A stretch of 64,000 nucleotides of DNA from Streptomyces sp. NBC_00443 (lineage in GTDB: Bacteria; Actinomycetota; Actinomycetes; Streptomycetales; Streptomycetaceae), in the NCBI RefSeq assembly GCF_036014175.1, contig NZ_CP107917.1:1426001-1490000 (forward strand), in the 5' to 3' direction. The notes beneath the pieces were generated by a model. The model worked only from the letters and a program-made list of their open reading frames with translations. It was not told where the DNA came from and did not search any database. Position 1 is the first letter of the stretch. Each line of letters opens with the position of its first letter. Made by a program: the position numbers and the translations under genes. Of this stretch, positions 30,627 through 39,534 are shown piece after piece.

Positions 30627-32774
30627 GTGATGGCCGAAGACCGCGTCCTGCGGGTGCGGACGCTCCTCGACTCCGTGCGGGGTGAGGGACGCACCGCGCT
30701 GACCGCGCCCGAGGGCAAGGTGATCGCCGACGCGTACGGGATCGCCGTACCGGGCGAGGAACTCGCGACGGACGTCGACGAGGCGGTGGCGTACGCGGCG
30801 CGCTTCGGCGGGCCGGTGGTGATGAAGATCGTCTCGCCCGACATCCTGCACAAGACCGACGCCGGCGGCGTGATCGTCGGGGTCGAGGGTGCGACGGACG
30901 TACGGGCCGCCTTCCACAAGATCATCGACAACGCCCGGGCCTACAACGCAGATGCCCGCATCGAGGGCGTGCAGGTCCAGGAACTGCTCCCGCAGGGGCA
31001 GGAGGTCATCGTCGGCGCGGTCACCGACCCGACGTTCGGGAAGGTCGTCGCCTTCGGGCTCGGCGGAGTACTCGTCGAGGTCCTCAAGGACGTGACGTTC
31101 CGGCTCGCGCCCGTGACCGCCGACGAGGCGTTGTCCATGCTGGACTCGATCCGGGCGGCGGAGATCCTGCGCGGGGTGCGCGGCCAGGCGGCCGTGGACC
31201 GGTGGGCGGTCGCAGAGCAGATCCGGCGGGTCTCGCAGCTCGTGGCGGACTTCCCGGAGATCGCCGAGGTGGACCTCAACCCGGTGATCGCGACCGCGGA
31301 GGGGGCGGTCGCGGCAGACATCCGCGTGATCCTCTCCGAAGCGCCCGCGAAGCCGCGTCGCCGCTACTCGCGCGAGGAGATCCTCGCCTCGATGGGCCGG
31401 CTGATGCAGCCGTCATCGGTCGCCGTCATCGGTGCCTCCAACGAGCAGGGCAAGATCGGCAATTCGGTCATGCGCAACCTCATCGACGGTGGTTTCGCCG
31501 GGGACATCCATCCGGTGAACCCCAAGGCCGATGACATTCTGGGCCGCAAGGCGTACAAGAGTGTCACGGACGTTCCCGGTGAGGTGGATGTGGCGGTCTT
31601 CGCTATCCCCGCCAAGTTCGTGGCCTCGGCCCTGGAGGAGGTGGGACGCAAGGGGATCCCCAACGCCGTGCTGATTCCCTCCGGGTTCGCGGAGACCGGT
31701 GAGCACGAACTCCAGGAGGAGATCGTGGCCATCGCCGAGCGGCACGGCGTCCGGCTGCTCGGGCCGAACATCTACGGCTACTACTCGACGTGGCAGGACC
31801 TGTGCGCCACGTTCTGCACGCCGTACGACGTCAAGGGCGGGGTGGCGCTGACCTCGCAGTCCGGCGGTATCGGGATGGCCATCCTCGGCTTCGCGCGGAC
31901 CACGAAGACGGGCGTGTCGGCGATCGTCGGCCTCGGCAACAAGTCGGACCTGGACGAGGACGACCTGCTGACCTGGTTCGGCGAGGACCCGCACACCGAG
32001 TGCATCGCGATGCATCTGGAGGACCTCAAGGACGGGCGCGCGTTCGTCGAGGCCGCGCGGGCGACCGTACCGAAGAAGCCGGTCGTCGTCCTCAAGGCAG
32101 GTCGTACGGCGGCGGGCGCGAAGGCCGCGGGCTCGCACACCGGAGCCCTCGCCGGCGACGACGCCGTGTACGAGGACATCCTGAAGCAGGCCGGTGTCAT
32201 CCGGGCGCCAGGGCTCAACGACATGCTGGAGTACGCGCGCGGGTTGCCGGTCCTGCCCGCTCCCAAGGGCGACAACATCGTGATCATCACGGGGGCCGGC
32301 GGCAGCGGCGTACTGCTGTCGGACGCGGTGACCGACAACGGGCTGTCCCTGATGGAGATCCCGCCGGACCTTGACGAGGCCTTCCGGAAGTTCATCCCGC
32401 CCTTCGGGGCCGCGGGCAACCCGGTGGACATCACGGGGGGCGAGCCGCCGTCGACGTACGAGGCGACGATCCGGCTCGGTCTGGAGGATCCGCGCATCCA
32501 CTCACTCGTGCTCGGCTACTGGCACACGATCGTCACTCCCCCGATGGTCTTCGCGGAGCTCACCGCGCGTGTGGTGGCCGAGTTCCGGGAGCGCGGCATG
32601 GAGAAGCCTGTTGTCGCCTCGCTCGCGGGTGACGTGGAGGTCGAGGAGGCCTGCCAGTACCTGTACGAGCGAGGGGTCGTGGCGTACCCGTACACCACCG
32701 AGAAGCCGGTGGCGGTGCTCGGCGCCAAGTACCGGTGGGCGCGGGCGGCCGGACTGTTGGGGGGCGGTTCATGA
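30627..32774 (+). CDS. ADP-forming acyl-CoA synthetase (acetate-CoA ligase family, beta-alpha order)
   Basis: A 715-residue NDP-forming acyl-CoA ligase. Residues about 20-230 are ATP-grasp (VVMKIVSPDILHKTDAGGV), then the CoA-binding domain (SSVAVIGASNEQGKIGN, VNPKADDILG) and the ligase part with the phosphorylatable His in GSHTGALAGDDAVYED. GTG 30627 or ATG 30630; GGAG is about 10-13 nt upstream. Starting one base after the frc stop, it probably activates or recycles a carboxylate (oxalate, formate or acetate) in the same pathway. It could give an ATP-driven entry to oxalyl-CoA alongside Frc. Confidence 0.87.
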   Translation: MMAEDRVLRVRTLLDSVRGEGRTALTAPEGKVIADAYGIAVPGEELATDVDEAVAYAARFGGPVVMKIVSPDILHKTDAGGVIVGVEGATDVRAAFHKIIDNARAYNADARIEGVQVQELLPQGQEVIVGAVTDPTFGKVVAFGLGGVLVEVLKDVTFRLAPVTADEALSMLDSIRAAEILRGVRGQAAVDRWAVAEQIRRVSQLVADFPEIAEVDLNPVIATAEGAVAADIRVILSEAPAKPRRRYSREEILASMGRLMQPSSVAVIGASNEQGKIGNSVMRNLIDGGFAGDIHPVNPKADDILGRKAYKSVTDVPGEVDVAVFAIPAKFVASALEEVGRKGIPNAVLIPSGFAETGEHELQEEIVAIAERHGVRLLGPNIYGYYSTWQDLCATFCTPYDVKGGVALTSQSGGIGMAILGFARTTKTGVSAIVGLGNKSDLDEDDLLTWFGEDPHTECIAMHLEDLKDGRAFVEAARATVPKKPVVVLKAGRTAAGAKAAGSHTGALAGDDAVYEDILKQAGVIRAPGLNDMLEYARGLPVLPAPKGDNIVIITGAGGSGVLLSDAVTDNGLSLMEIPPDLDEAFRKFIPPFGAAGNPVDITGGEPPSTYEATIRLGLEDPRIHSLVLGYWHTIVTPPMVFAELTARVVAEFRERGMEKPVVASLAGDVEVEEACQYLYERGVVAYPYTTEKPVAVLGAKYRWARAAGLLGGGS

Positions 32775-32786
32775 GGTGAGGCAGCG

Positions 32787-32819
32787 GGGGCCGGCCGACG
32801 GTGCGCGTCGGCCGGCCCC
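32787..32819 (+). terminator. Hairpin after the acyl-CoA ligase
   Basis: GGGGCCGGCCGAC-N7-GTCGGCCGGCCCC, perfect 13-bp stem 12 bp after the stop, no T tract. It likely separates or attenuates transcription before the transporter pair. Confidence 0.7.
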
Positions 32820-32894
32820 GGGACCCGCGCGCGCACGAAAGGCATTGGACAGGGGGCGCTGGCCAGAACTTTCGACGCAAGGGGTGCAACTAAC

Positions 32895-34283
32895 GTGACA
32901 ACCACCGACGTTCCAAGGGTCGCCGCCTATCGGGAGGTGGCCGACAAGAACGGACGCGTCTACCGCGTGGGCGAGTCCGACATCGACATCATGGGTCGCA
33001 AGCGCAAGTGGATGGTGATCCTCCCCTGGATCGGCATGATGGGCATCTCCTCCGCCGAGTACGCGTTCGCGTCGGCCGAGGACACCCTGCACACCGCGCA
33101 CAGCTGGAACAGCATGCACATCTTCTGGATGATGACCGTCTGGGTCTTCTTCCAGGCCGCGGTGGCCTTTCCCGCGGGCAAGCTGCGTGAGAGCGGAAAA
33201 CTACCGGCCCGCTGGGCGATGATGTGCGGCGCGGTAGGTACGTTGCTGGGCTACCTGTCCCTGGCATTCGCGCCGCATGTCGTCTTCGCCTATATCGGCT
33301 TCAGCATGTTCAGCGGCATGGGCGCGGGCATGGTGTACGCCACCTGCGTCAACATGGTGGGCAAGTGGTATCCGGAGCGCAAGGGCGGCAAGACCGGGTT
33401 CGTCAACGGCGGTTTCGCCTACGGCTCGGTGCCCTTCGTCTTCATCTTCAACGGCTATATGGACCTCACCAACTTCCGCTGGGTACTGGTCTCGGTGGGT
33501 GTGTTCCTGGCCGGAATCGTCGCGTTCTCCGGCTACTTCTTCAGGGACCCGCCGAAGAACTGGTGGCCCGCCGACATCGACCCGCTCAACCCGCCGAAGG
33601 ACCCGCGCGCGGCGCGCTCGCTGCGGATGAACCCGCCGGCGGTCCACCAGTACTCCCCCAAGGAGGCGTGGAAGACCGGCCGGGTGGCCCTGATGTGGTT
33701 CTGTCTGGCGTGCACGTCCGGCGTGAACATCTTCGGTATCGCGTTCCAGGTGGACATCGGCGAGGAAGCTGGATTCGCGGGCGGGATCGTGGCCACGGCC
33801 ATGTCCCTCAAGGCGATCGTCAACGGTACCGGCCGTGGCGTCATCGGCTGGCTCTCCGACCTCTACGGCCGTAAGCGGTGCCTGCTCGCCGTGTGCGTCA
33901 TCCTGGGCCTCGCCCAGTTCGGCATCCTCTGGTCGGCGGAAAGCAAGAACCTGCCCCTGTTCCTGATCTTCTCCGCGATCTCCGGCTTCGGCGGCGGCGC
34001 CATCTTCCCGATGTTCGCGGCACTCACCGCCGACTACTTCGGCGAGAACAACAACGCGTCCAACTACGGCATGGTCTACAGCGCCAAGCTCGTCTCGGGC
34101 CTGGGCGCGGGCATGGGTGCCGTGGTCGTCAGTTCCTGGGGGCACTCCGGTGCCTTCATCCTGGCCGGCTCCATTTCCCTCTTCGCCGGCTGTGTGGCGG
34201 TGTTCCTCAGCCCACCAGGACGCGGCAAGGACGAGGACCGCATCGTTGCCAACCCCCGACCGCTCGGCGAGGACATGGCCTGA
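32895..34283 (+). CDS. OFA-family MFS transporter (oxalate/formate antiporter type), copy 1
   Basis: A 462-residue, 12-helix MFS protein of the oxalate:formate antiporter family: VWVFFQAAVAFPAGKLRESG, MVYATCVNMVGKWYPERKGGKTGFVNGGFAYGS, PKNWWPADIDP in the central loop and SGFGGGAIFPMFAALTADYFGENNNASNYG. GTG 32895 with AAGGGG upstream. It probably brings oxalate or another small carboxylate into the cell, in exchange for formate or by proton symport. One base separates it from copy 2. Confidence 0.9.
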   Translation: MTTTDVPRVAAYREVADKNGRVYRVGESDIDIMGRKRKWMVILPWIGMMGISSAEYAFASAEDTLHTAHSWNSMHIFWMMTVWVFFQAAVAFPAGKLRESGKLPARWAMMCGAVGTLLGYLSLAFAPHVVFAYIGFSMFSGMGAGMVYATCVNMVGKWYPERKGGKTGFVNGGFAYGSVPFVFIFNGYMDLTNFRWVLVSVGVFLAGIVAFSGYFFRDPPKNWWPADIDPLNPPKDPRAARSLRMNPPAVHQYSPKEAWKTGRVALMWFCLACTSGVNIFGIAFQVDIGEEAGFAGGIVATAMSLKAIVNGTGRGVIGWLSDLYGRKRCLLAVCVILGLAQFGILWSAESKNLPLFLIFSAISGFGGGAIFPMFAALTADYFGENNNASNYGMVYSAKLVSGLGAGMGAVVVSSWGHSGAFILAGSISLFAGCVAVFLSPPGRGKDEDRIVANPRPLGEDMA

Positions 34284-34284
34284 C

Positions 34285-35673
34285 ATGACGGCAGATCCGT
34301 ACGCAGGAAGCAGTTCGTCCGCACCATCCGACGCCGCACACCGTCCCTACCGCGAAGTGACCGACGCGCGAGGCCGCGTCTACCGCATCGGCGAGACCGA
34401 CCGCGACATCCTCGGTCACTCCCGCACGTTCATGGTGTATCTCCCGTGGATCGCCATGATGGCCATCAGCGTCTTCGAATACGCGTACGGCTCCGCGGAG
34501 GACACCCTGTCCCACGCGCACGGCTGGACGCAGAGCAACACCTTCTGGATCCTCAGCGTCTGGGTGTTCTTCCAGGCCGGCATCGCCTTCCCGGCGGGCT
34601 GGCTGCGGGAGAAGGGCATCCTGACGGCCCGCACCGCCATGTACATCGGCTCCGGCATGTGCCTACTGGGGTTCCTCGCCCTGTCGCACCTGGGCAATGT
34701 CTGGCTCGCGATCCTCGGATTCGGCGTCATCGGCGGCATCGGCGCCGGCCTGATCTACGCGACCTGCATCAACATGGTCGGCAAGTGGTTCCCCGAGCGG
34801 CGCGGCGCCCGGACCGGGTTCGTCAATGGCGGGTTCGCGTACGGATCTCTGCCGTTCATCTTCATCTTCAACTACGGGTTCGACACCGCGAACTACCACC
34901 GGGTGCTGGACCTGATCGGCTGCTACATCATGATCGTCGTTCTCGGATGCGCGTTCTTCTTCAAGGATCCCCCGAAGAACTGGTGGCCCGCCGACATCGA
35001 TCCACTGAGGCACACGGGCGACCGGAAGAACGCGGTGAGCCTGGCCAAGAACCCTCCAGCGGTGAAGCAGTACACGCCCCGGGAGGCCATCAGGACAGGC
35101 ATGCTCCCCCTGATGTGGCTGTCCATCGTCCTGACCGCCGGCGTATCGATCTTCGGCATCTCCTTCCAGGTCGACTACGCCAAGGAGGTCGGCTTCGGCC
35201 CACTCGTCGCAGCTTCGTCGATGGGCGTGATGGCAGTCATCAACGGCATCGGCCGCGGTGTCGTGGGCTGGCTGTCCGACCGCTGGGGACGCAAGTCGAC
35301 CCTGGTGTTCGTGATCGTCGTCCTGGGCCTCGCCCAGTTCGGCGTGATCTGGGCGGGCGACGTCAGAAGCGAGTGGCTCTTCCTGTTCTTCGCCTTCCTC
35401 TCCGGCTTCGGCGGCGGCGCGTTCTACCCGCTCTTCGCGGCGCTCACCCCGGACTACTTCGGCGAGAACTACAACGCAAGCAACTACGGCCTCGTCTACA
35501 GCGGCAAGCTGATCAGCGGCCTGTTCGGCGGGGGCCTCGGCTCCATGGTGGTCGCGGCGTGGGGCTATGACGGCGCGTACGCGCTCGCCGGCGGCGTGTC
35601 GATGGCGGCGGCGGGAATTGCGTTGCTGTTGCGGCAGCCGGGCCGCACGGCGGTACCGCAACCCGCACCCTGA
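34285..35673 (+). CDS. OFA-family MFS transporter, copy 2
   Basis: Also 462 residues, with the same landmarks as copy 1 (VNMVGKWFPERRGARTGFVNGG, PPKNWWPADIDP, SGFGGGAFYPLFAALTPDYFGENYNASNYG), showing tandem duplication followed by divergence. Charged and aromatic differences occur in the loop and helices 7-12 (KNAVSLAKNPPAVKQY versus RAARSLRMNPPAVHQY). ATG 34285, one base after the copy 1 stop, so translation is coupled. The two may form a heterodimer or differ in substrate or affinity. A strong terminator follows. Confidence 0.9.
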   Translation: MTADPYAGSSSSAPSDAAHRPYREVTDARGRVYRIGETDRDILGHSRTFMVYLPWIAMMAISVFEYAYGSAEDTLSHAHGWTQSNTFWILSVWVFFQAGIAFPAGWLREKGILTARTAMYIGSGMCLLGFLALSHLGNVWLAILGFGVIGGIGAGLIYATCINMVGKWFPERRGARTGFVNGGFAYGSLPFIFIFNYGFDTANYHRVLDLIGCYIMIVVLGCAFFFKDPPKNWWPADIDPLRHTGDRKNAVSLAKNPPAVKQYTPREAIRTGMLPLMWLSIVLTAGVSIFGISFQVDYAKEVGFGPLVAASSMGVMAVINGIGRGVVGWLSDRWGRKSTLVFVIVVLGLAQFGVIWAGDVRSEWLFLFFAFLSGFGGGAFYPLFAALTPDYFGENYNASNYGLVYSGKLISGLFGGGLGSMVVAAWGYDGAYALAGGVSMAAAGIALLLRQPGRTAVPQPAP

Positions 35674-35683
35674 CAGATCGCGA

Positions 35684-35725
35684 ACGTGAGGAGGCCCTCC
35701 CCGTCCTGGGAGGGCCTCCTCACGT
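35684..35725. terminator. Bidirectional hairpin terminator
   Basis: A perfect 18-bp stem (ACGTGAGGAGGCCCTCCC and its complement) with a 6-nt loop between the OFA copy 2 stop (35673) and the convergent Tat-exported isomerase stop (35737). Confidence 0.88.
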
Positions 35726-35736
35726 CGCTACGACGG

Positions 35737-36801
35737 TCAGCACTTCTCCCGCAGCGAATGAAGGTGCTTGCTCGAACGGCGAGCGAACGTGAGGGAGTCG
35801 GCCGGGTTGTCGTGCTCCGCCTGCCAGTGGTGGGCGAATCGCTGGCCGCGCAGCTTCGTCACAGCGGAGATGAACCGCTTGTAGTCGATGTCGCCGTCGC
35901 CGACATCGACCATGTCGTAGCCGTACTGGTTGGACGGGTCGCTCACGCCGTCCTTGACGTGGAAGAGCGGGTAGCGGTGCGGCTGCTTCAGCACGTAGTC
36001 GAGCGGCTCGAAGGGGGCGGCGGAGCCGTCGGGTCGCTTCGAGAAGCGGAACTGGCCCGAGTACGCCCAGAAGATGTCCATCTCCAGGAAGACGAGGTCG
36101 GGGTCGGTCTCGGCGAGGAGCACGTCGTAGAGACGGACCTTGGGGTTGTCGGTGGCGAAGGAGAACTCCTCGGAGTGGTTGTGCTGGTAGAACTTCATGC
36201 CGCGCGCCCTCGCCGCCGCGCCGTAGGTGTTGAACTCCTCGGCGGCGCGCTTCCATGCGTCGACGGTCGAGCCGTAGCGGAACGGCCCGGAGGCAGTTCC
36301 TATGTGCTTCATGCCGAGGGCCTGTGCGTCGTCGAGGACCTTGGTGAGGTTCTGGGCGAAGGTGTAGGCGCCCGGGTCGTCGGAGTAGTAGCCGACGTGG
36401 CTGCCGATCGGGTTCAGGCCGTAATTCCGGGCCAGCCGCTTGAGCTGGGCGAGGGTGATCGGGCCGGCCGAGCCCTGGGTGTAGCCGGCGAACTCGACCT
36501 CGTCGTAACCGTACTTCTCCAGTTCGGCGAATACGGGGGCGAAGCCGAGCGTGGAGACCTTGTCGCGCAGGCTGTACAGCTGGATGCCGAGGCGGCCGGG
36601 CGGGAGAACGGGACGGCCATGGCCGTGCCCGCGGCTGCCGGAGGCTGTGGCGGCTGCGGATGCGTTGTCCGGTGCGGCGGTCGCGGTGGTTGCTGCGGCG
36701 CCCAGCAGCGCGGCGGCCGTGGTGCCCGCCGCGACGCCGAGCATGCCTCGTCTGGTCAGGCGGTGGGTGAGTTCGGGATCCGTCTGGGAAAAGCGGCTCA
36801 T
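35737..36801 (-). CDS. Tat-exported sugar phosphate isomerase/epimerase-fold protein
   Basis: A 354-residue TIM-barrel protein of the xylose isomerase-like AP endonuclease-2 superfamily. The leader LTRRGMLGVAAGTTAAALLGAAATTATAA is a twin-arginine signal, so it acts outside the membrane already folded with metal. The domain starts GRLGIQLYSLRDKV; putative metal ligands are in FYQHNHSEEF, FLEMDIFWAY, LFHVKDG and HWQAEHD. It lies 115 bp below the EboF gene on the same strand, behind a hairpin, and may be a loosely linked part of the ebo operon. Substrate unknown. Confidence 0.85.
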   Translation of the reverse strand: MSRFSQTDPELTHRLTRRGMLGVAAGTTAAALLGAAATTATAAPDNASAAATASGSRGHGHGRPVLPPGRLGIQLYSLRDKVSTLGFAPVFAELEKYGYDEVEFAGYTQGSAGPITLAQLKRLARNYGLNPIGSHVGYYSDDPGAYTFAQNLTKVLDDAQALGMKHIGTASGPFRYGSTVDAWKRAAEEFNTYGAAARARGMKFYQHNHSEEFSFATDNPKVRLYDVLLAETDPDLVFLEMDIFWAYSGQFRFSKRPDGSAAPFEPLDYVLKQPHRYPLFHVKDGVSDPSNQYGYDMVDVGDGDIDYKRFISAVTKLRGQRFAHHWQAEHDNPADSLTFARRSSKHLHSLREKC

Positions 36802-36881
36802 GCCTGGAACTCCCTGTGATCGAAGGCCGTTGTCAGTGGTGAGTGCTTCACTTGTGACCAGTCGGAAGAGACGGGTCGGTG

Positions 36882-36899
36882 GGACCGGCGAGCCGGTCC
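36882..36899 (-). terminator. Short hairpin after eboF
   Basis: GGACCGGC-GA-GCCGGTCC, perfect 8-bp arms, 17 bp past the EboF stop; likely terminates or attenuates the ebo operon before the Tat-exported isomerase gene. The 2-nt loop means the inner pairs would open. Confidence 0.5.
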
Positions 36900-36916
36900 G
36901 TGCCGGTCGTGATCCG

Positions 36917-38365
36917 TCAGCCGAGACCGGCGAGTCGGAGCAGGAGTGACTTCACATCGGTGGCCGCGACGCGGTCGCCGACTGCGCGGGGGGTGGAGCA
37001 GATGAGGAGCGGACCGTCGTCGTCGCTCGCAGGAAGGCGGCCGTGGCTGCCGCGAATAGGTGACGGATCCAGGGGCACGACCGCCATGCGGTAACGCATG
37101 CCGAGTTTCTTGCGCGCCAGCGCGGTCGCGGCCTTGACCTTGACGTAGGGGTCGAGGGGATCCATGAAGAGTTCGACCGGGTCGTAGCCGGGTTTGCGAT
37201 GGATCTCGACGAGTCGCGCGAAGTCGGGTGCGCGGGCGTCGTCCAGCCAGTAGTAGTACGTGAACCAGGCGTCCGGCTCCGCTACGGCGACGAGCTCGCC
37301 GGAGCGCGGATGGTCGAGATGATGGGCCTTCTTGCCCTCGTCGTCGAGGAGTTGCTCGATGCCGGGCAGTCCGTCCAGTGCGGCCCGGGTCGCGTCGAGG
37401 TCTTCCGGCCGGCGTACGTAGACGTGCGCGATCTGGTGGTCGGCGACGGCGAAGGCACGTGACGCCATCGGGTCGAGGTACTCCATGCCGTCCTGCGTGT
37501 GCACCTCCAGCAGGCCTGCCCGCCGCAGGGCCCGGTTGATGTCCACGGGTCGGTCCGCGCGGGTGATGCCGTATTCGGAGAGCGCGACCACGGTACGGCC
37601 CTCCGCTCGGGCGTCGTCCAGGAGCGGGGCCATGGCCGTGTCCAGGTCGGCGGCCGCTTTCAGCGAGCGCGGGTCGTCGGGGCCGAAGCGCTGCAGATCG
37701 TAGTCGAGGTGAGGGAGGTAGCAGAGGGCCAGGTCCGGGTGCCGGGTGCGGAGGATGTGACGGGTCGCGTCGATGATCCAGCGGCTGGAGACGAGATCGG
37801 CGCTGGGGCCCCAGAAGTGGAAGAGCGGGAAGGTGCCCAGCTTCTCGGTGAGTTCGTTGTGCAGGGCGGGCGGCCGGGTGTAGCAGTCGGGTTCCTTGCG
37901 GCCGTCGGAGTAGTAGATCGGACGGGGGGTGACGGTGATGTCGGTGTCGGCGCCCATGGCGTACCACCAGCAGATGTTGGCGACGGTGTAGCCGGGATGG
38001 GTGCGGCGGGCGGCGTCCCAGAGCTTGTCACCGGCGACCAGTCCGTTGTGCTGACGCCACAGGAGTACGTCGCCGAGGTCACGGAAGTACCAGCCGTTGC
38101 CGACGATGCCGTGCTCCGACGGGTGGGTGCCAGTCAGGAAGGTGGACTGGGCGGCGCAGGTCACGGCGGGCAGGACGGTGCCGAGCGGTGCTTGGGAGCC
38201 CGACTGGGCGAGGGTCTTCAGGTGGGGCATGTGGTCGAGGAGACGGGGGGTCAGGCCGACTACGTCGAGGACGAGGAGAGGGGTGGGTCGGTGGGCGACG
38301 GTGACGTCCTCCGGCAGGGCTGCTTGGTCTGTGGTCGGGACTGCCGAATCCGGTTGCTCGGTCAT
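36917..38365 (-). CDS. Alkaline phosphatase-superfamily protein, EboF-like
   Basis: A 482-residue metal-dependent phosphoesterase of the nucleotide pyrophosphatase/phosphodiesterase type. LLVLDVVGLTPRLLDHMP gives the first Asp; the nucleophile Thr is in PAVTCAAQSTFLTGTHPSEHGIVGNGW; later ligands are in YLPHLDYDLQRFG, SEYGIT and DHQIAHVY. No signal peptide, so it is cytosolic. It overlaps eboE by ATGA and ends the ebo operon. EBO clusters in other bacteria and algae end with such a protein. It may remove phosphate from, or cleave a phosphodiester in, the polyol/prenyl intermediate. Confidence 0.83.
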   Translation of the reverse strand: MTEQPDSAVPTTDQAALPEDVTVAHRPTPLLVLDVVGLTPRLLDHMPHLKTLAQSGSQAPLGTVLPAVTCAAQSTFLTGTHPSEHGIVGNGWYFRDLGDVLLWRQHNGLVAGDKLWDAARRTHPGYTVANICWWYAMGADTDITVTPRPIYYSDGRKEPDCYTRPPALHNELTEKLGTFPLFHFWGPSADLVSSRWIIDATRHILRTRHPDLALCYLPHLDYDLQRFGPDDPRSLKAAADLDTAMAPLLDDARAEGRTVVALSEYGITRADRPVDINRALRRAGLLEVHTQDGMEYLDPMASRAFAVADHQIAHVYVRRPEDLDATRAALDGLPGIEQLLDDEGKKAHHLDHPRSGELVAVAEPDAWFTYYYWLDDARAPDFARLVEIHRKPGYDPVELFMDPLDPYVKVKAATALARKKLGMRYRMAVVPLDPSPIRGSHGRLPASDDDGPLLICSTPRAVGDRVAATDVKSLLLRLAGLG

Positions 38366-39531
38366 GGCAGCTCCTTCAGGCCGAGGTCTGTCAACAGGTC
38401 GCGGGCGAGGGTGAGTTCGGCTGCTATGCCGTCGGCGAGCTGGCTGCGGGCGCGGGGGCGCAGCTCGGCCGGGAGAGCCTGCCAGGTGTAGGTCTCGACC
38501 TCGAGATGGTGGGTGAGGGGGTGCGGGCCGCCGACCAAGCGGGTCAGTGCGGCCTTCAGTACGGGGAGTGTGGAGGTGAGGGGTGCGGCGGGGGCCGCGT
38601 GGAGCGGGACATGGAAGTGGGCGCGCCACGGTGAGGCGTCGGGCAGGGCGTCACCCTTGAGCGCCTCCCCCAGGTCGTCGGTGCCGCGCAGGCCGGCGGC
38701 GGTGGCGGTGCGGGTCTGGTGCAGGAAGCGGGGCTCGTCGAAGGCGGCGAGGGCCTCACGAACGTCGGGGAGGTGGGGGTTTTCGGCGTGCAGGGCGGCC
38801 GAGAGCTGGGACTTGATGACGGGGACGCCGGCTTCGGCGAGCGTGTCCATGGCGGTGTACGGGTCTTCGAAGGAGGTGGCGAGGTGACAGGTGTCGACGC
38901 AGATACCGATGCGGTCGTGGCCGATCGCAGTGAGTGGGGCGATGGCATCGCCGGTGGTCTCGACGGTGCAGCCGGGCTCGGGTTCGAGGCCGACGCGGAT
39001 GTCACGGCCGGTCAACTCCCGCAAGACGTCGAGTCGTTGCGCGAGGGTGAGCAGGGCTGTGCGGGCGGTCTCGGCGGCGCGCCCGTCGTAGGCGGTGCGC
39101 CAGGCGAGGGGCAGTGTGGAGATGCTTCCTTCAGTGACGTCGTCGGGGAGCAGACCGGCGAGGACGCGGGCCAGGGCGGTGGTGTGGTCGAGGCGCTCGG
39201 GGTCTGTCCAGTCCGGCTTGTAGACGCGGTACTTGACCTCTTCGGCACCGAAGCCTTCATACGGGAAGCCGTTGAGGGTGACGACCTCGAGGCCACGCCT
39301 GTCGAGTTCGGTCCGCAGGCCGCGCAGGGCGGACGGGTCGGTGACGAGGGCGCGGGCGGCGTCCTTGGCGAGCCACAGGCCGATGCCGAGGCGGTCGCGG
39401 CCGAGCCGTCGGCGGACGGGTTCGCAGTGGTCGCGGAGTTGAGCGAGGACGCCGTCGAGGGTCTCGGCCGGATGGACGTTGGTGCAGTACGCGAGGTGGA
39501 CGGTGGAGCCGTCGGGGTGGCGGAAGCGCAT
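38362..39531 (-). CDS. eboE: EboE-like metabolite traffic protein (isomerase fold)
   Basis: A 389-residue TIM-barrel protein matching the EboE group: FRHPDGSTVHLAYCTNVHPAETLDGVLAQL, TLNGFPYEGFGAEEVKYRVYKPDWTDPERL, GLEPEPGCTVETTGD, CVDTCHLATSFEDP and HHLEVETYTWQALP. Metal or substrate residues (Glu, Asp, His) are conserved. In cyanobacterial ebo clusters it is needed to deliver a precursor to the periplasm; enzymatic action is unknown. It starts three bases after eboB and overlaps eboF. Confidence 0.88.
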   Translation of the reverse strand: MRFRHPDGSTVHLAYCTNVHPAETLDGVLAQLRDHCEPVRRRLGRDRLGIGLWLAKDAARALVTDPSALRGLRTELDRRGLEVVTLNGFPYEGFGAEEVKYRVYKPDWTDPERLDHTTALARVLAGLLPDDVTEGSISTLPLAWRTAYDGRAAETARTALLTLAQRLDVLRELTGRDIRVGLEPEPGCTVETTGDAIAPLTAIGHDRIGICVDTCHLATSFEDPYTAMDTLAEAGVPVIKSQLSAALHAENPHLPDVREALAAFDEPRFLHQTRTATAAGLRGTDDLGEALKGDALPDASPWRAHFHVPLHAAPAAPLTSTLPVLKAALTRLVGGPHPLTHHLEVETYTWQALPAELRPRARSQLADGIAAELTLARDLLTDLGLKELP

Positions 39532-39534
39532 GGG

